Positions 1 through 7,159 of a stretch of DNA of 64,000 bases are shown piece after piece; the stretch's first letter is position 1; the number at the start of each line of letters is the position of its first letter. Made by a program: the position numbers and the translations under genes. The stretch is taken from positions 1-64,000 of the forward strand of contig DATLFC010000074.1 of assembly GCA_035525015.1 (NCBI GenBank), written 5' to 3'. Source of the stretch: DATLEX01 sp035525015 (GTDB lineage Bacteria; Acidobacteriota; Thermoanaerobaculia; Gp7-AA8). The notes beneath the pieces were generated by a model that ran no database searches, was not told the origin of the DNA, and saw nothing but the letters and a program-made list of their open reading frames with translations.

Positions 1-1035
1 GCGCTGCGAGCGCACCATGTCGGTGAGATTGCCGCCCCATGTCGAGTTGATCCGCGACGAGACCGTGAAGACGTTCTCGTCGATGTCGAAGATCCTGTCG
101 TTCGAGGCGAAGCCGCAGACCTGAGTCTTCTTGCCGAAGCAGAGCATGTCGGGCTCGATGCCGAAATGCTCGAAGGCCCACATCTTCCCGGTGATGCCGA
201 CGCCGGACTGCACTTCGTCGAAGATGAGGATCATCTCGTTCTCGTCGCAGAGCTGGCGGACGGCGCGGAAGAACTCCGGGCGGAAGTGGTTGTCGCCGCC
301 TTCCCCCTGGATCGGCTCCATGATGAACGCGGCGATGTCGTCCTTCCGCTCCTGGATGAAGCGCCGGGCCTGCTCGATGGCGGTCTTTTCGCGACGCTCC
401 GCATCGGCCGCCGCCTCGCCGGTCATCGGGAACTGCAGCTTGGGATTGTCGATGCGCGGCCAGTCGAACTTCGGGAAGTACTGCGTCTTGCGAGCGTCGG
501 CGGTGTTCGTGAGGGAGAGCGTGTAGCCGCTGCGGCCGTGAAACGCCTCCCGCAGGTGCATCACCTGCGCCCCCTTCTCCTCCTTGTATCCCTTACGGAA
601 GTTCTTCCGGACCTTCCAGTCGAAGGCGGCCTTGATGGCGTTCTCGATGCCCATCGAGCCCCCCTCGATGAAGAACATGTGCTTGTTGAGGGTCGCCGGA
701 ATCGCGACGCGCGAGAACGTCTCGACGAACTCGGCCATGTGCGTCGTGTAGATGTCGGAGTTGGCTGGTTTGTTCAGCGCTACCTCGGCCAGTTTCTCGC
801 GGAACTCCGGCGTGTCGAGGCGAGGGTGGTTGTAGCCGATGGGAATCGACGCGAAGTTGGTGAAGAAATCGAGAACGTTGCGGCCGCGTTTGGCGTCGAA
901 AACCCACGATCCGCGGGACTTCCGGAGATCCATGACGATTTCGTAACCGTCGGCCAGCATGTGGCGCGACAGCACTGAATGCACCTCGCCAGGTTGCACG
1001 TGGACACGACGATCGGTGATGGAGGAAACGGGCAT
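1..1035 (-). CDS. lat: L-lysine 6-transaminase, C-terminus cut by window edge
   Basis: This is a class III PLP-dependent aminotransferase of the lysine epsilon-aminotransferase family. Family members move the epsilon-amino group of lysine to 2-oxoglutarate, giving alpha-aminoadipate semialdehyde and glutamate. The frame is open for 345 codons from the ATG at 1035 to the window edge, so about 100 C-terminal residues of a ~445-residue enzyme are missing. The N-terminus reads MPVSSITDRRVHVQPGEVH. The PLP-lysine region is FGKKTQVCG at residues 300-308, the same block seen in mycobacterial Lat, with K302 or K303 as Schiff-base lysine. IFDEVQSGVG upstream holds the cofactor-binding Asp. The gene is divergent from the thiolase at 1141, with a shared 105-bp promoter region, which suggests a lysine-catabolic or acyl-CoA context. 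Family assignment is firm; the exact amino donor is inferred from the active-site block. Confidence 0.88.
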   Translation of the reverse strand, partial: MPVSSITDRRVHVQPGEVHSVLSRHMLADGYEIVMDLRKSRGSWVFDAKRGRNVLDFFTNFASIPIGYNHPRLDTPEFREKLAEVALNKPANSDIYTTHMAEFVETFSRVAIPATLNKHMFFIEGGSMGIENAIKAAFDWKVRKNFRKGYKEEKGAQVMHLREAFHGRSGYTLSLTNTADARKTQYFPKFDWPRIDNPKLQFPMTGEAAADAERREKTAIEQARRFIQERKDDIAAFIMEPIQGEGGDNHFRPEFFRAVRQLCDENEMILIFDEVQSGVGITGKMWAFEHFGIEPDMLCFGKKTQVCGFASNDRIFDIDENVFTVSSRINSTWGGNLTDMVRSQR

Positions 1036-1054
1036 GCTGGCTCCTGAATGCAGG

Positions 1055-1083
1055 TTGACATCCGTATTGCACGGATATCTGAT
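1055..1083 (+). promoter_or_regulatory. Predicted sigma-70-type promoter for the thiolase with an embedded dyad operator
   Basis: A perfect TTGACA (1055-1060) is followed after 17 bp by TCTGAT (1078-1083), a 4/6 match to TATAAT. The spacer carries an exact dyad, ATCCGT-N5-ACGGAT (1060-1076). A dyad inside the spacer is the usual place for a repressor operator, so this thiolase is probably repressed by a dimeric regulator that is not in the window. Confidence 0.5.
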
Positions 1084-1140
1084 TTGCAGGCGGTGGATCT
1101 TACCAAAGACCCCGGCTTTCCTTCAGGAGACAGGGATCAC

Positions 1141-2319
1141 ATGAAAGACATTCTCATCCTCGGCGGCGCAAGAACCCCGATCGGGTCGTTCCTCGGAACT
1201 CTCTCGGCGCTTCCGGCGCCAAAGCTCGGTTCGGTTGCCATCAAATGCGCGCTGGAGAACTCCGGCGTCCAGCCCGATGCCATCGAGCAGGTGATCATGG
1301 GCAATGTGCTGCAGGCTGCCGTCGGCCAGGCGCCGGCGCGGCAGGCAGGGATCGGCGCCGGCATTCCGACCAGCGCCGGAGCCATCACCGTCAACAAGGT
1401 CTGCGGCTCGGGCATGAAGGCCGTCATGTGGGCGGCGAACGACATCCGCTGCGGCGACTATGAGATCGCGGTGGCCGGCGGTATGGAGTCGATGTCCAAC
1501 GCGCCGTACGCACTCCCGCAGGCGCGCACCGGCTATCGCATGGGCAACGGCAGGATGATCGACGTGATGGTTCACGACGGTCTATGGGACCCGTACGGCG
1601 ACAAGCACATGGGCAACTGCGCCGAGGCCTGTGTGTCGAAGTACTCGTTCACGCGCGAAGAGCAGGACGAGTTCTCGCGCGAGTCGTACCGCCGCGCACA
1701 GGAGGCCGTGAAGAACGGCAAGTTCAAGAAGGAGATCGCCGTCGTCGACGTCCCCGGCAAGAAGGGGAGCTCGGTGGTGATCGACGACGAGGAGCCGTTC
1801 TCGGCACCGCTCGATAAGATGGGGACGCTCAAGCCGGCGTTTCAGAAGGACGGCGGTACCGTGACCGCCGCGAATTCATCGAAGATCAACGACGGCGCGG
1901 CGGCGCTGGTGGTCTGCTCGGATGACTACGCCCAGCGCAACCGCCTGAAGCCGATCGCGCGCGTCATTGCCCAGTCGAGCCACGCCCAGGACCCGGAGTG
2001 GTTCACGACGGCCCCCGGCAAAGCCATCGAAATGGTCCTGAAGCGCTCGAAGCTGAAGGTCGATGACATCGATCTGTTCGAGGTCAACGAGGCCTTCGCC
2101 GCGGTCGCGCTCGCGGCGATGAAAGACATCGGGATCCAGCACCAGAAACTGAACGTCCATGGGGGAGCGGTGGCCCTCGGCCATCCGATCGGCGCGAGCG
2201 GCGCGCGGATCCTCGTCACGCTCATCCATGCGCTGCAGGACCGTGGCCTCAAGCGTGGCCTGGCCGCCATCTGTATCGGCGGCGGCGAAGCGACGGCCAT
2301 GATCGTGGAGACGCTCTAG
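1141..2319 (+). CDS. atoB: Acetyl-CoA C-acetyltransferase (thiolase)
   Basis: This 392-residue thiolase condenses two acetyl-CoA to acetoacetyl-CoA or runs the reverse cleavage. All active-site elements are present: the acylated nucleophile C88 in NKVCGSGMKA, H348 in GHPIGASG and C378 in CIGGGEATA, at almost the same numbering as the Zoogloea enzyme. The length is standard. The ATG at 1141 was chosen over an upstream extension to 1048 because TTCAGGAGA lies about 10 nt before it and the protein then begins MKDILILGGARTPIG, the normal family start. The stop overlaps the convergent HAD gene by 4 bp (a shared CTAG). Biosynthetic versus degradative use cannot be told from sequence alone. Confidence 0.93.
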   Translation: MKDILILGGARTPIGSFLGTLSALPAPKLGSVAIKCALENSGVQPDAIEQVIMGNVLQAAVGQAPARQAGIGAGIPTSAGAITVNKVCGSGMKAVMWAANDIRCGDYEIAVAGGMESMSNAPYALPQARTGYRMGNGRMIDVMVHDGLWDPYGDKHMGNCAEACVSKYSFTREEQDEFSRESYRRAQEAVKNGKFKKEIAVVDVPGKKGSSVVIDDEEPFSAPLDKMGTLKPAFQKDGGTVTAANSSKINDGAAALVVCSDDYAQRNRLKPIARVIAQSSHAQDPEWFTTAPGKAIEMVLKRSKLKVDDIDLFEVNEAFAAVALAAMKDIGIQHQKLNVHGGAVALGHPIGASGARILVTLIHALQDRGLKRGLAAICIGGGEATAMIVETL

Positions 2320-2987
2320 GAGGCGGCCAGCGCGGCGGCCAGGCCGTCGAGCTCGCGATACTCCATCGACGGCTCGCCGCCGGGCAGCGCCTTACCGCCA
2401 TGCCGGTTGATCCATGCCGTGGGAATGCCGAGGGCGTTCGCCGGCACGATGTCGTGGTAGTTGCTCTGCGCGGCGTGCAGCCAGTGCCGCCCGCCGACCT
2501 GCTTCCGCGCGGCGTCGAAGTGGGCGCGTTCAGGCTTGTACGATGAGACCTGCTGCGCGGTGACGACGAGATCGAACTCGACCGTGAGATGGCGGCGCGT
2601 CGCCCACAGCAGATCGTCGTCGACGTTGGAAAGGATTCCCAGCGTCAGGCCGGCGTCGCGGAGCCGTTCCAGCGCGCCGTTCGTATCGGGAAAGGGCCGC
2701 CAGAAGGGGAGGCTGTCGGCGAGAAACCCGGCGCGCTGCCGCTCCAGCGGCCAGCCGACTGCGTGTGCCACCCGCGCCCCCGTCTCCCACAGGACGTCGC
2801 GGTAGCGCCGGTATCTCTCCTGCTCCACCACACGCTCCACGGCGGCATAGGTCTCGAGGAGCCGCTCTTCATCGATCTCGATGCCGTCTTCCGCGGCGGC
2901 CCGGCGGAACGCCTCGCGGATCCCTCGCTCCCAGTCGATCAGGGTTCCGTAACAGTCGAAGGTCACGACTTCGAATGGCGATGACAT
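2316..2987 (-). CDS. HAD-superfamily hydrolase, haloacid dehalogenase type II-like
   Basis: A 223-residue HAD hydrolase with the catalytic motif FDCYGTLIDWE near the N-terminus; D11 is the nucleophile. An alpha-helical cap follows (about residues 17-95), then LGILSNVDDDLL as motif II and a motif III/IV region with SYKPERAHFDAA. The arrangement resembles type II L-2-haloacid dehalogenases. The gene ends in a 4-bp convergent overlap with the thiolase and stands alone on its strand. Substrate unknown; many family members are general phosphatases. Confidence 0.82.
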   Translation of the reverse strand: MSSPFEVVTFDCYGTLIDWERGIREAFRRAAAEDGIEIDEERLLETYAAVERVVEQERYRRYRDVLWETGARVAHAVGWPLERQRAGFLADSLPFWRPFPDTNGALERLRDAGLTLGILSNVDDDLLWATRRHLTVEFDLVVTAQQVSSYKPERAHFDAARKQVGGRHWLHAAQSNYHDIVPANALGIPTAWINRHGGKALPGGEPSMEYRELDGLAAALAAS

Positions 2988-3114
2988 ACATCGATTATGG
3001 TGCAGGGATGGTCGCGGTGAGCCAGGTCACACGGTGCCCCTCCGGCGGGTGATACATCACAGTACGGCAATTGCGGACGGCTACCTCGTCGCTTAAGCTG
3101 TCCGTGGTCCGAAC

Positions 3115-4101
3115 ATGCACGAAGCATCCGCACGGAACCTCCGCACGGTGGAGCGGTTTCTGCTCGCCCCGCCGCTGACGGCCAAGTTCGGGACGTACCC
3201 TGTATCGATCTCCGACATCTCGGCTCGCGGCGCCCGCTTCCGTCATGAGGCCCCGCTGGAGACCGGCCGGAAGGCGATCCTCAAAATCTCGATGGAGGGG
3301 CGGGCGTCGCCGCTGAATCTCGAGGCGGTCGTCGTCTGGACGCAGCCGGCAGAAGGAAAGTTCCTTTCCGGCGTCCGCACGTACGGAGCGCCCGACGTCG
3401 TCCATGCGCTGATCGCGCAACTGCAGACCTCCAATCGATCGAATCGGATCGAGGAGCTGCGCGCCGCGGACCGGTTCTTCGTGGCGCCGGCTCTCGAGGG
3501 GCGGTTCGGTGCCGACTCCGCATGGATCGAGAACCTGTCAGCGCGCGGAGCCCGCATCGAGATGCGCAAGGAGCCGGCCGCCGGGACGTCGCTTCCTCTC
3601 GCCTTCCGCGTGCCCGACACGACGCACGATGTCGTGGTGAGTGCGACGGTGATGTGGACGGCCGTCAAATCGATCAACGGCCGCGGCGCCTCCTCCTGGC
3701 GCGCCGGTCTTCTGATTGCCACGAAGCCGGAGCTGATGCGCCTCTCGATCGCTCAGCTCTGTGAGGAGGGGCGGGCCACGCTCGATACGACGTCGCTCGG
3801 CCTGAAGCTGAAGATCATGCGGGCGCGCGCACGGCAGTTCGCATCGAAGGACAGGCCGGCGGACACGAGCGACCTTCCGCCGGATCTGCTGCTTCTGATC
3901 GAGGGTGTCCGCGAGGAGCTGCGGCTCAATCCCGACGAGGCCATGCACTGGTACCGTCGCGCGCGGCTGATCATCAACGATCCGGCCACGCGCAGCGCCG
4001 CGCCCCTCATCGCCGATCACCCCGATGCGCTGGCGGTCTGGGAGTACCTCGACCGCTCAGTCGACGCCACTCTGATCGGGCGAGCCTTCCACCTCGGCTG
4101 A
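3115..4101 (+). CDS. Tandem PilZ-domain protein, predicted c-di-GMP receptor
   Basis: A 328-residue protein with two PilZ domains. The first (about residues 9-105) has RTVER (RxxxR) and DISARG (DxSxxG). The second (about 115-215) has RAADR and NLSARG. Both therefore keep the two half-sites that contact cyclic di-GMP in known PilZ receptors. The remaining ~110 residues are charged and probably helical, without a recognised domain. No signal peptide or membrane segment is seen, so it is likely cytoplasmic. Its 3' end overlaps the convergent queG by 45 bp. A role in motility or surface polysaccharide control is plausible given the pilus and glycan genes elsewhere in the window, but that link is inference. 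Confidence 0.85.
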   Translation: MHEASARNLRTVERFLLAPPLTAKFGTYPVSISDISARGARFRHEAPLETGRKAILKISMEGRASPLNLEAVVVWTQPAEGKFLSGVRTYGAPDVVHALIAQLQTSNRSNRIEELRAADRFFVAPALEGRFGADSAWIENLSARGARIEMRKEPAAGTSLPLAFRVPDTTHDVVVSATVMWTAVKSINGRGASSWRAGLLIATKPELMRLSIAQLCEEGRATLDTTSLGLKLKIMRARARQFASKDRPADTSDLPPDLLLLIEGVREELRLNPDEAMHWYRRARLIINDPATRSAAPLIADHPDALAVWEYLDRSVDATLIGRAFHLG

Positions 4102-5031
4102 CCCGGTCAGCGCCGACACATTCCTGCGCATTCCCGCGAGTTTCGCGCGCTTCACCGCGCTCCTGCGGAACAGCCGCGAGAACGCGGCCTGCTCGTACTT
4201 CAGCAGGTCGGTGACCGGCGTCGCGCGATACTCGTCGCGCGCGCGGAACGCCGGATGCGCCGCGGCCGGCGCATGGTTCCAGGGACAAACCTCCTGGCAG
4301 ATGTCGCAGCCGAAGGCGTTTCCCTCCAGGTGCGTACTCACGTTTTCAGGCAGTGCACCGCGATGTTCGATCGTCGCGTAGCTGATGCACTCTCCCGACG
4401 CGACGGTGCGATTCGGAAGGATGGCGCTGGTCGGACATGCGTCGACGCAGCGGGTGCAGGTGCCGCAGCGATCGGCGACCAGCGCTGCATCGATATCGTT
4501 TTCGAGCGAGGTCAGCAGAGTGCCGATGAAGAGATACGATCCGTTCGTCTCGTCGATCAGCATGCCGTTTCGGCCGATCCAGCCGAGGCCGGCCTGCGCC
4601 GCCGCGGCGCGATCCGAGAGCGGACCGGTGTCGACATAGCGCCACGTCTTCGCCTCCGGTGCCAGGCGCCCGATCTCCTCCTCGAACCGCCGCAGCATCC
4701 GGTCCAGGACCTGGTGATAGTCGTCGCCCAGCGCATAACGGGCGACATGATGACTCAGCGCTCCGGCCGGTGCCTGCGGCCGCTCGGAGGCATAGGGGAC
4801 GAGCATGACCACGATCGAGCGCGCCCACGGAAAGCGGCGCCGCGGATCGAGCCTGACCTCGCGGTTCTTCGCGAGATAGGCCATCGAGGCGTGATGGCCG
4901 CGGTCGATCCACTCCTCGAACATCTCCGCGTGCCGGTCGATCAGGTCGCTGGCCCCGAGGCGGACGACCCCCTCCTCGCGCGCGGCGCGTTCCAGCAAAG
5001 GCCAGACCTCGGAGAGTCTCGTGATCATCAT
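4057..5031 (-). CDS. queG: Epoxyqueuosine reductase QueG
   Basis: A 324-residue cobalamin- and [4Fe-4S]-dependent enzyme that reduces epoxyqueuosine to queuosine in the wobble base of certain tRNAs. Two ferredoxin-type cluster motifs are visible, CGTCTRCVDACP and CDICQEVCPWN, plus the family signature GLGWIGRNGML. The ATG at 5031 forms an ATGA overlap with the stop of the phosphoesterase upstream, so the two are probably co-translated. A longer frame reaching 5244 lies inside that upstream gene and was rejected as the start. The last 45 bp overlap the convergent PilZ gene. queD, from the same pathway, is at 29.0-29.4 kb. Confidence 0.92.
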   Translation of the reverse strand: MMITRLSEVWPLLERAAREEGVVRLGASDLIDRHAEMFEEWIDRGHHASMAYLAKNREVRLDPRRRFPWARSIVVMLVPYASERPQAPAGALSHHVARYALGDDYHQVLDRMLRRFEEEIGRLAPEAKTWRYVDTGPLSDRAAAAQAGLGWIGRNGMLIDETNGSYLFIGTLLTSLENDIDAALVADRCGTCTRCVDACPTSAILPNRTVASGECISYATIEHRGALPENVSTHLEGNAFGCDICQEVCPWNHAPAAAHPAFRARDEYRATPVTDLLKYEQAAFSRLFRRSAVKRAKLAGMRRNVSALTGSAEVEGSPDQSGVD

Positions 5032-6245
5032 TTCGAGCGGCCGCTCTGCCGGAGCGTGAAGGTCGCGATTTCCGGGCGGCAGAGGATCCGCAGCGGCGGA
5101 ACGGCGCCGATTCCGCGGCTGACGTACATCAACACGTTGCGCACGCGGTGAAATCCTGAAGCGTACCTGGCCTCGTATCGCGACGGCACCACCACCGCAC
5201 CGAAGAACGGAAACCGGATCTGGCCGCCATGCGTGTGTCCGCACACCAGAAGGTCGAGGCGGCAGTCGCCGAGATCGCCGATCAGATCGGGATGGTGCGT
5301 CACTCCGATCCGCGGTCCGTGAGCCAGGCCGGCGAAGGCGGCGTCGAGATCGGGCTCTCCCCGGTAGACCTCGTCGATGCCGACCAGCGGGAGCTCCGCT
5401 CCTCCTCGCCGCAGCATCACCGAGCGATTGATGATGAACTCCACACCGCGGTCCGTCATGGCGCTCCTGACGTCATCGCCGCCGGCCCAGTAATCGTGAT
5501 TTCCGAGGACGGCATACATGCCATCGCGTGCGTGGAGCTCACCGATCAGCGCATTCGCCATGAGCGGAATGTCGCGGTGAAACGATACGAAATCGCCGCC
5601 GAGAAGGATGATGTCGGGCTCGGCGCGGTTCGTCTGCGCCACCACTTCCTCGTAGTACCTCCGGCGGACGAAGCGCGCCACGTGCGTGTCGGTGAGGAAC
5701 GCGATCCGGTAGCCCTCGAACGCAGCCGGCAGCCCGTCGATGAACACCTCATGCCGCGTGATCTCGATGTCGTACACGTCGTTGTGCGCGCCGAGCCTGC
5801 GCAGCCAGGCGAACGGGATGTGCGCACGCCGGATCCGGATCACTTCGCCGGGCCGCGTCCGGACACCCGCCGGGGCCCGCTCGTGTTTCATGCGCAGCCG
5901 GATGGTGTCGACGATCCAGTAAACGCCGACACCGGCCGCGAAGAGCAGCCACCACAGTCCGATCTGCCCGAGTGTCGCATCCCAGTCGACCCGCTCCACC
6001 GCCTCCGGCGTGATCCGGTCGAGCGCTTCCGTCCGGAGCATCCAGTCGATCCAGCGATGGAGAGGCCACAGCAGCGCCGTCATCACCAGCAGGAGTGGCG
6101 GTACGACCCACAGGAGCCATGTCCAGGGACTCTTTTCGTGTTTGTGGCTGCCGAAGACGATGCGGTTCAGAACGAAGAGGAACATGCGCGCGTCGCCGAG
6201 CAACGCCAGAAGGAGAAGAACGACGAAGAGGACTCGGAGGATCAT
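5028..6245 (-). CDS. Membrane-anchored metallophosphoesterase (YkuE-like)
   Basis: A 405-residue calcineurin-type phosphoesterase. The N-terminus has two to three membrane segments (about residues 1-17, 40-60 and 95-115), then a cytosolic or surface catalytic domain. Metal-binding blocks are in order: LTDTHVARF, GGDFVSF, GNHDYW, THHPDL and GHTHGG. This matches the YkuE group, whose members hydrolyse phosphate esters such as lipid-linked substrates. The gene sits between a PHP phosphatase (10 bp upstream) and queG (ATGA overlap), so the three probably form one transcript. Substrate unknown. Confidence 0.85.
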   Translation of the reverse strand: MILRVLFVVLLLLALLGDARMFLFVLNRIVFGSHKHEKSPWTWLLWVVPPLLLVMTALLWPLHRWIDWMLRTEALDRITPEAVERVDWDATLGQIGLWWLLFAAGVGVYWIVDTIRLRMKHERAPAGVRTRPGEVIRIRRAHIPFAWLRRLGAHNDVYDIEITRHEVFIDGLPAAFEGYRIAFLTDTHVARFVRRRYYEEVVAQTNRAEPDIILLGGDFVSFHRDIPLMANALIGELHARDGMYAVLGNHDYWAGGDDVRSAMTDRGVEFIINRSVMLRRGGAELPLVGIDEVYRGEPDLDAAFAGLAHGPRIGVTHHPDLIGDLGDCRLDLLVCGHTHGGQIRFPFFGAVVVPSRYEARYASGFHRVRNVLMYVSRGIGAVPPLRILCRPEIATFTLRQSGRSK

Positions 6246-6255
6246 GAAGGCATCT

Positions 6256-7074
6256 TCATGACACCCGCTCGAGAATCGGGCCGATCAGATTTTCCGGAAC
6301 TTTGATCGTGCCGAGCGTCTCGGAAGCCTTTGCCGAACCGTGATCGTCCGACCCTCCGGTGATGAACTTGCCGCGAAACCGGGCCATGTTCTGGTACATG
6401 TCGCGATCGCCGGCCGGTACGTCGGGATGCATCGCTTCCACCGCGTCGACGCCGGAGTCGAGAACCTTCGCCACCAGGCGGGCGTGATCGGGATAGAGAG
6501 AAGGATGCGCCACCGATGTCACGCCGCCCGCGCTCCGGATCATCGACACCGCCTCGGCGATGCGGAAGCGCTCTTTTTCGACATAGGCCGGCTTTCCGGT
6601 TCCGATGAGGGTGTCGAACGCCTCGGCGACCGAGCGGGCGTGTCCACGCTCGACCAGCGCTCGCGCGACGTGCGGACGCCCCACCGCTCCTCCTGCCGCC
6701 AGTTCATCCACGCGCTCGTGGGCGATGTCGTAGCCGAGTGTCCGGAGCTTCTCGACCATGGCTCTACTCCGCCGCTCGCGCATGCTGCGGAAGGAGCGGA
6801 GACGGGCATCGATGGCTTCATCGTGAGGATCGAAGGCGTAGGCGAGGATGTGGACGTCGACTCCTTCGAACGCGCACGACAGCTCGATGGCCGGGATCAG
6901 CGTCACCCCGATGCCGTCAGCGTACGGCTTTGCTTCGAAGTACGCGGCCAGGTTGTCGTGATCGCTGATGGCGACGATGTCGATTCCATGGCTCCGCGCC
7001 ACGTCGACGACTTCGCGCGGAGTGCGCGTCCCATCGGAGTGGTGCGTGTGCGTGTGAAGATCTGCGTAGCGCAT
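6256..7074 (-). CDS. PHP-domain phosphatase, RNase AM / 3',5'-nucleoside bisphosphate phosphatase-like
   Basis: A 272-residue PHP-domain protein beginning MRYADLHTHTHHSDGT, with the metal-binding HTH and HHSDG motifs of the family, SDHDN at about residues 37-41, and late histidines in VAHPSLYPDH and GGSDDHG. Length and motif order fit the YciV/TrpH group, which removes phosphate from 3',5'-bisphosphorylated nucleotides and can trim short RNA. It starts directly after a GC-rich hairpin repeat that separates it from ileS. The phosphoesterase gene follows after 10 bp. Confidence 0.85.
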   Translation of the reverse strand: MRYADLHTHTHHSDGTRTPREVVDVARSHGIDIVAISDHDNLAAYFEAKPYADGIGVTLIPAIELSCAFEGVDVHILAYAFDPHDEAIDARLRSFRSMRERRSRAMVEKLRTLGYDIAHERVDELAAGGAVGRPHVARALVERGHARSVAEAFDTLIGTGKPAYVEKERFRIAEAVSMIRSAGGVTSVAHPSLYPDHARLVAKVLDSGVDAVEAMHPDVPAGDRDMYQNMARFRGKFITGGSDDHGSAKASETLGTIKVPENLIGPILERVS

Positions 7075-7079
7075 GAATC

Positions 7080-7154
7080 GGGGCTCGGGGCTCAGGGCTC
7101 AGGCAAGAGGGAGGGCGGTGGGGTCTGAGCCCCGAGCGCCGAGCCCCGAGCCCC
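7080..7154. repeat. GC-rich hairpin built from GGGGCTC heptamers
   Basis: Two arms, 7080-7102 and 7125-7147, are inverted copies over 23 nt with two mismatches, around a 22-nt loop. Each arm is made of tandem GGGGCTC-type 7-mers, and one more unit follows at 7148-7154. The element fills nearly the whole gap between ileS and the PHP gene. There is no T-run, so it is not a standard intrinsic terminator, though it could slow polymerase or protect an RNA end. Confidence 0.75.
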
Positions 7155-7159
7155 GACTC

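Noticed and set aside
7080..7154. Intrinsic terminator after ileS
   Set aside because: The hairpin has no U-run and its arms are repeat units; it is listed as a repeat instead.
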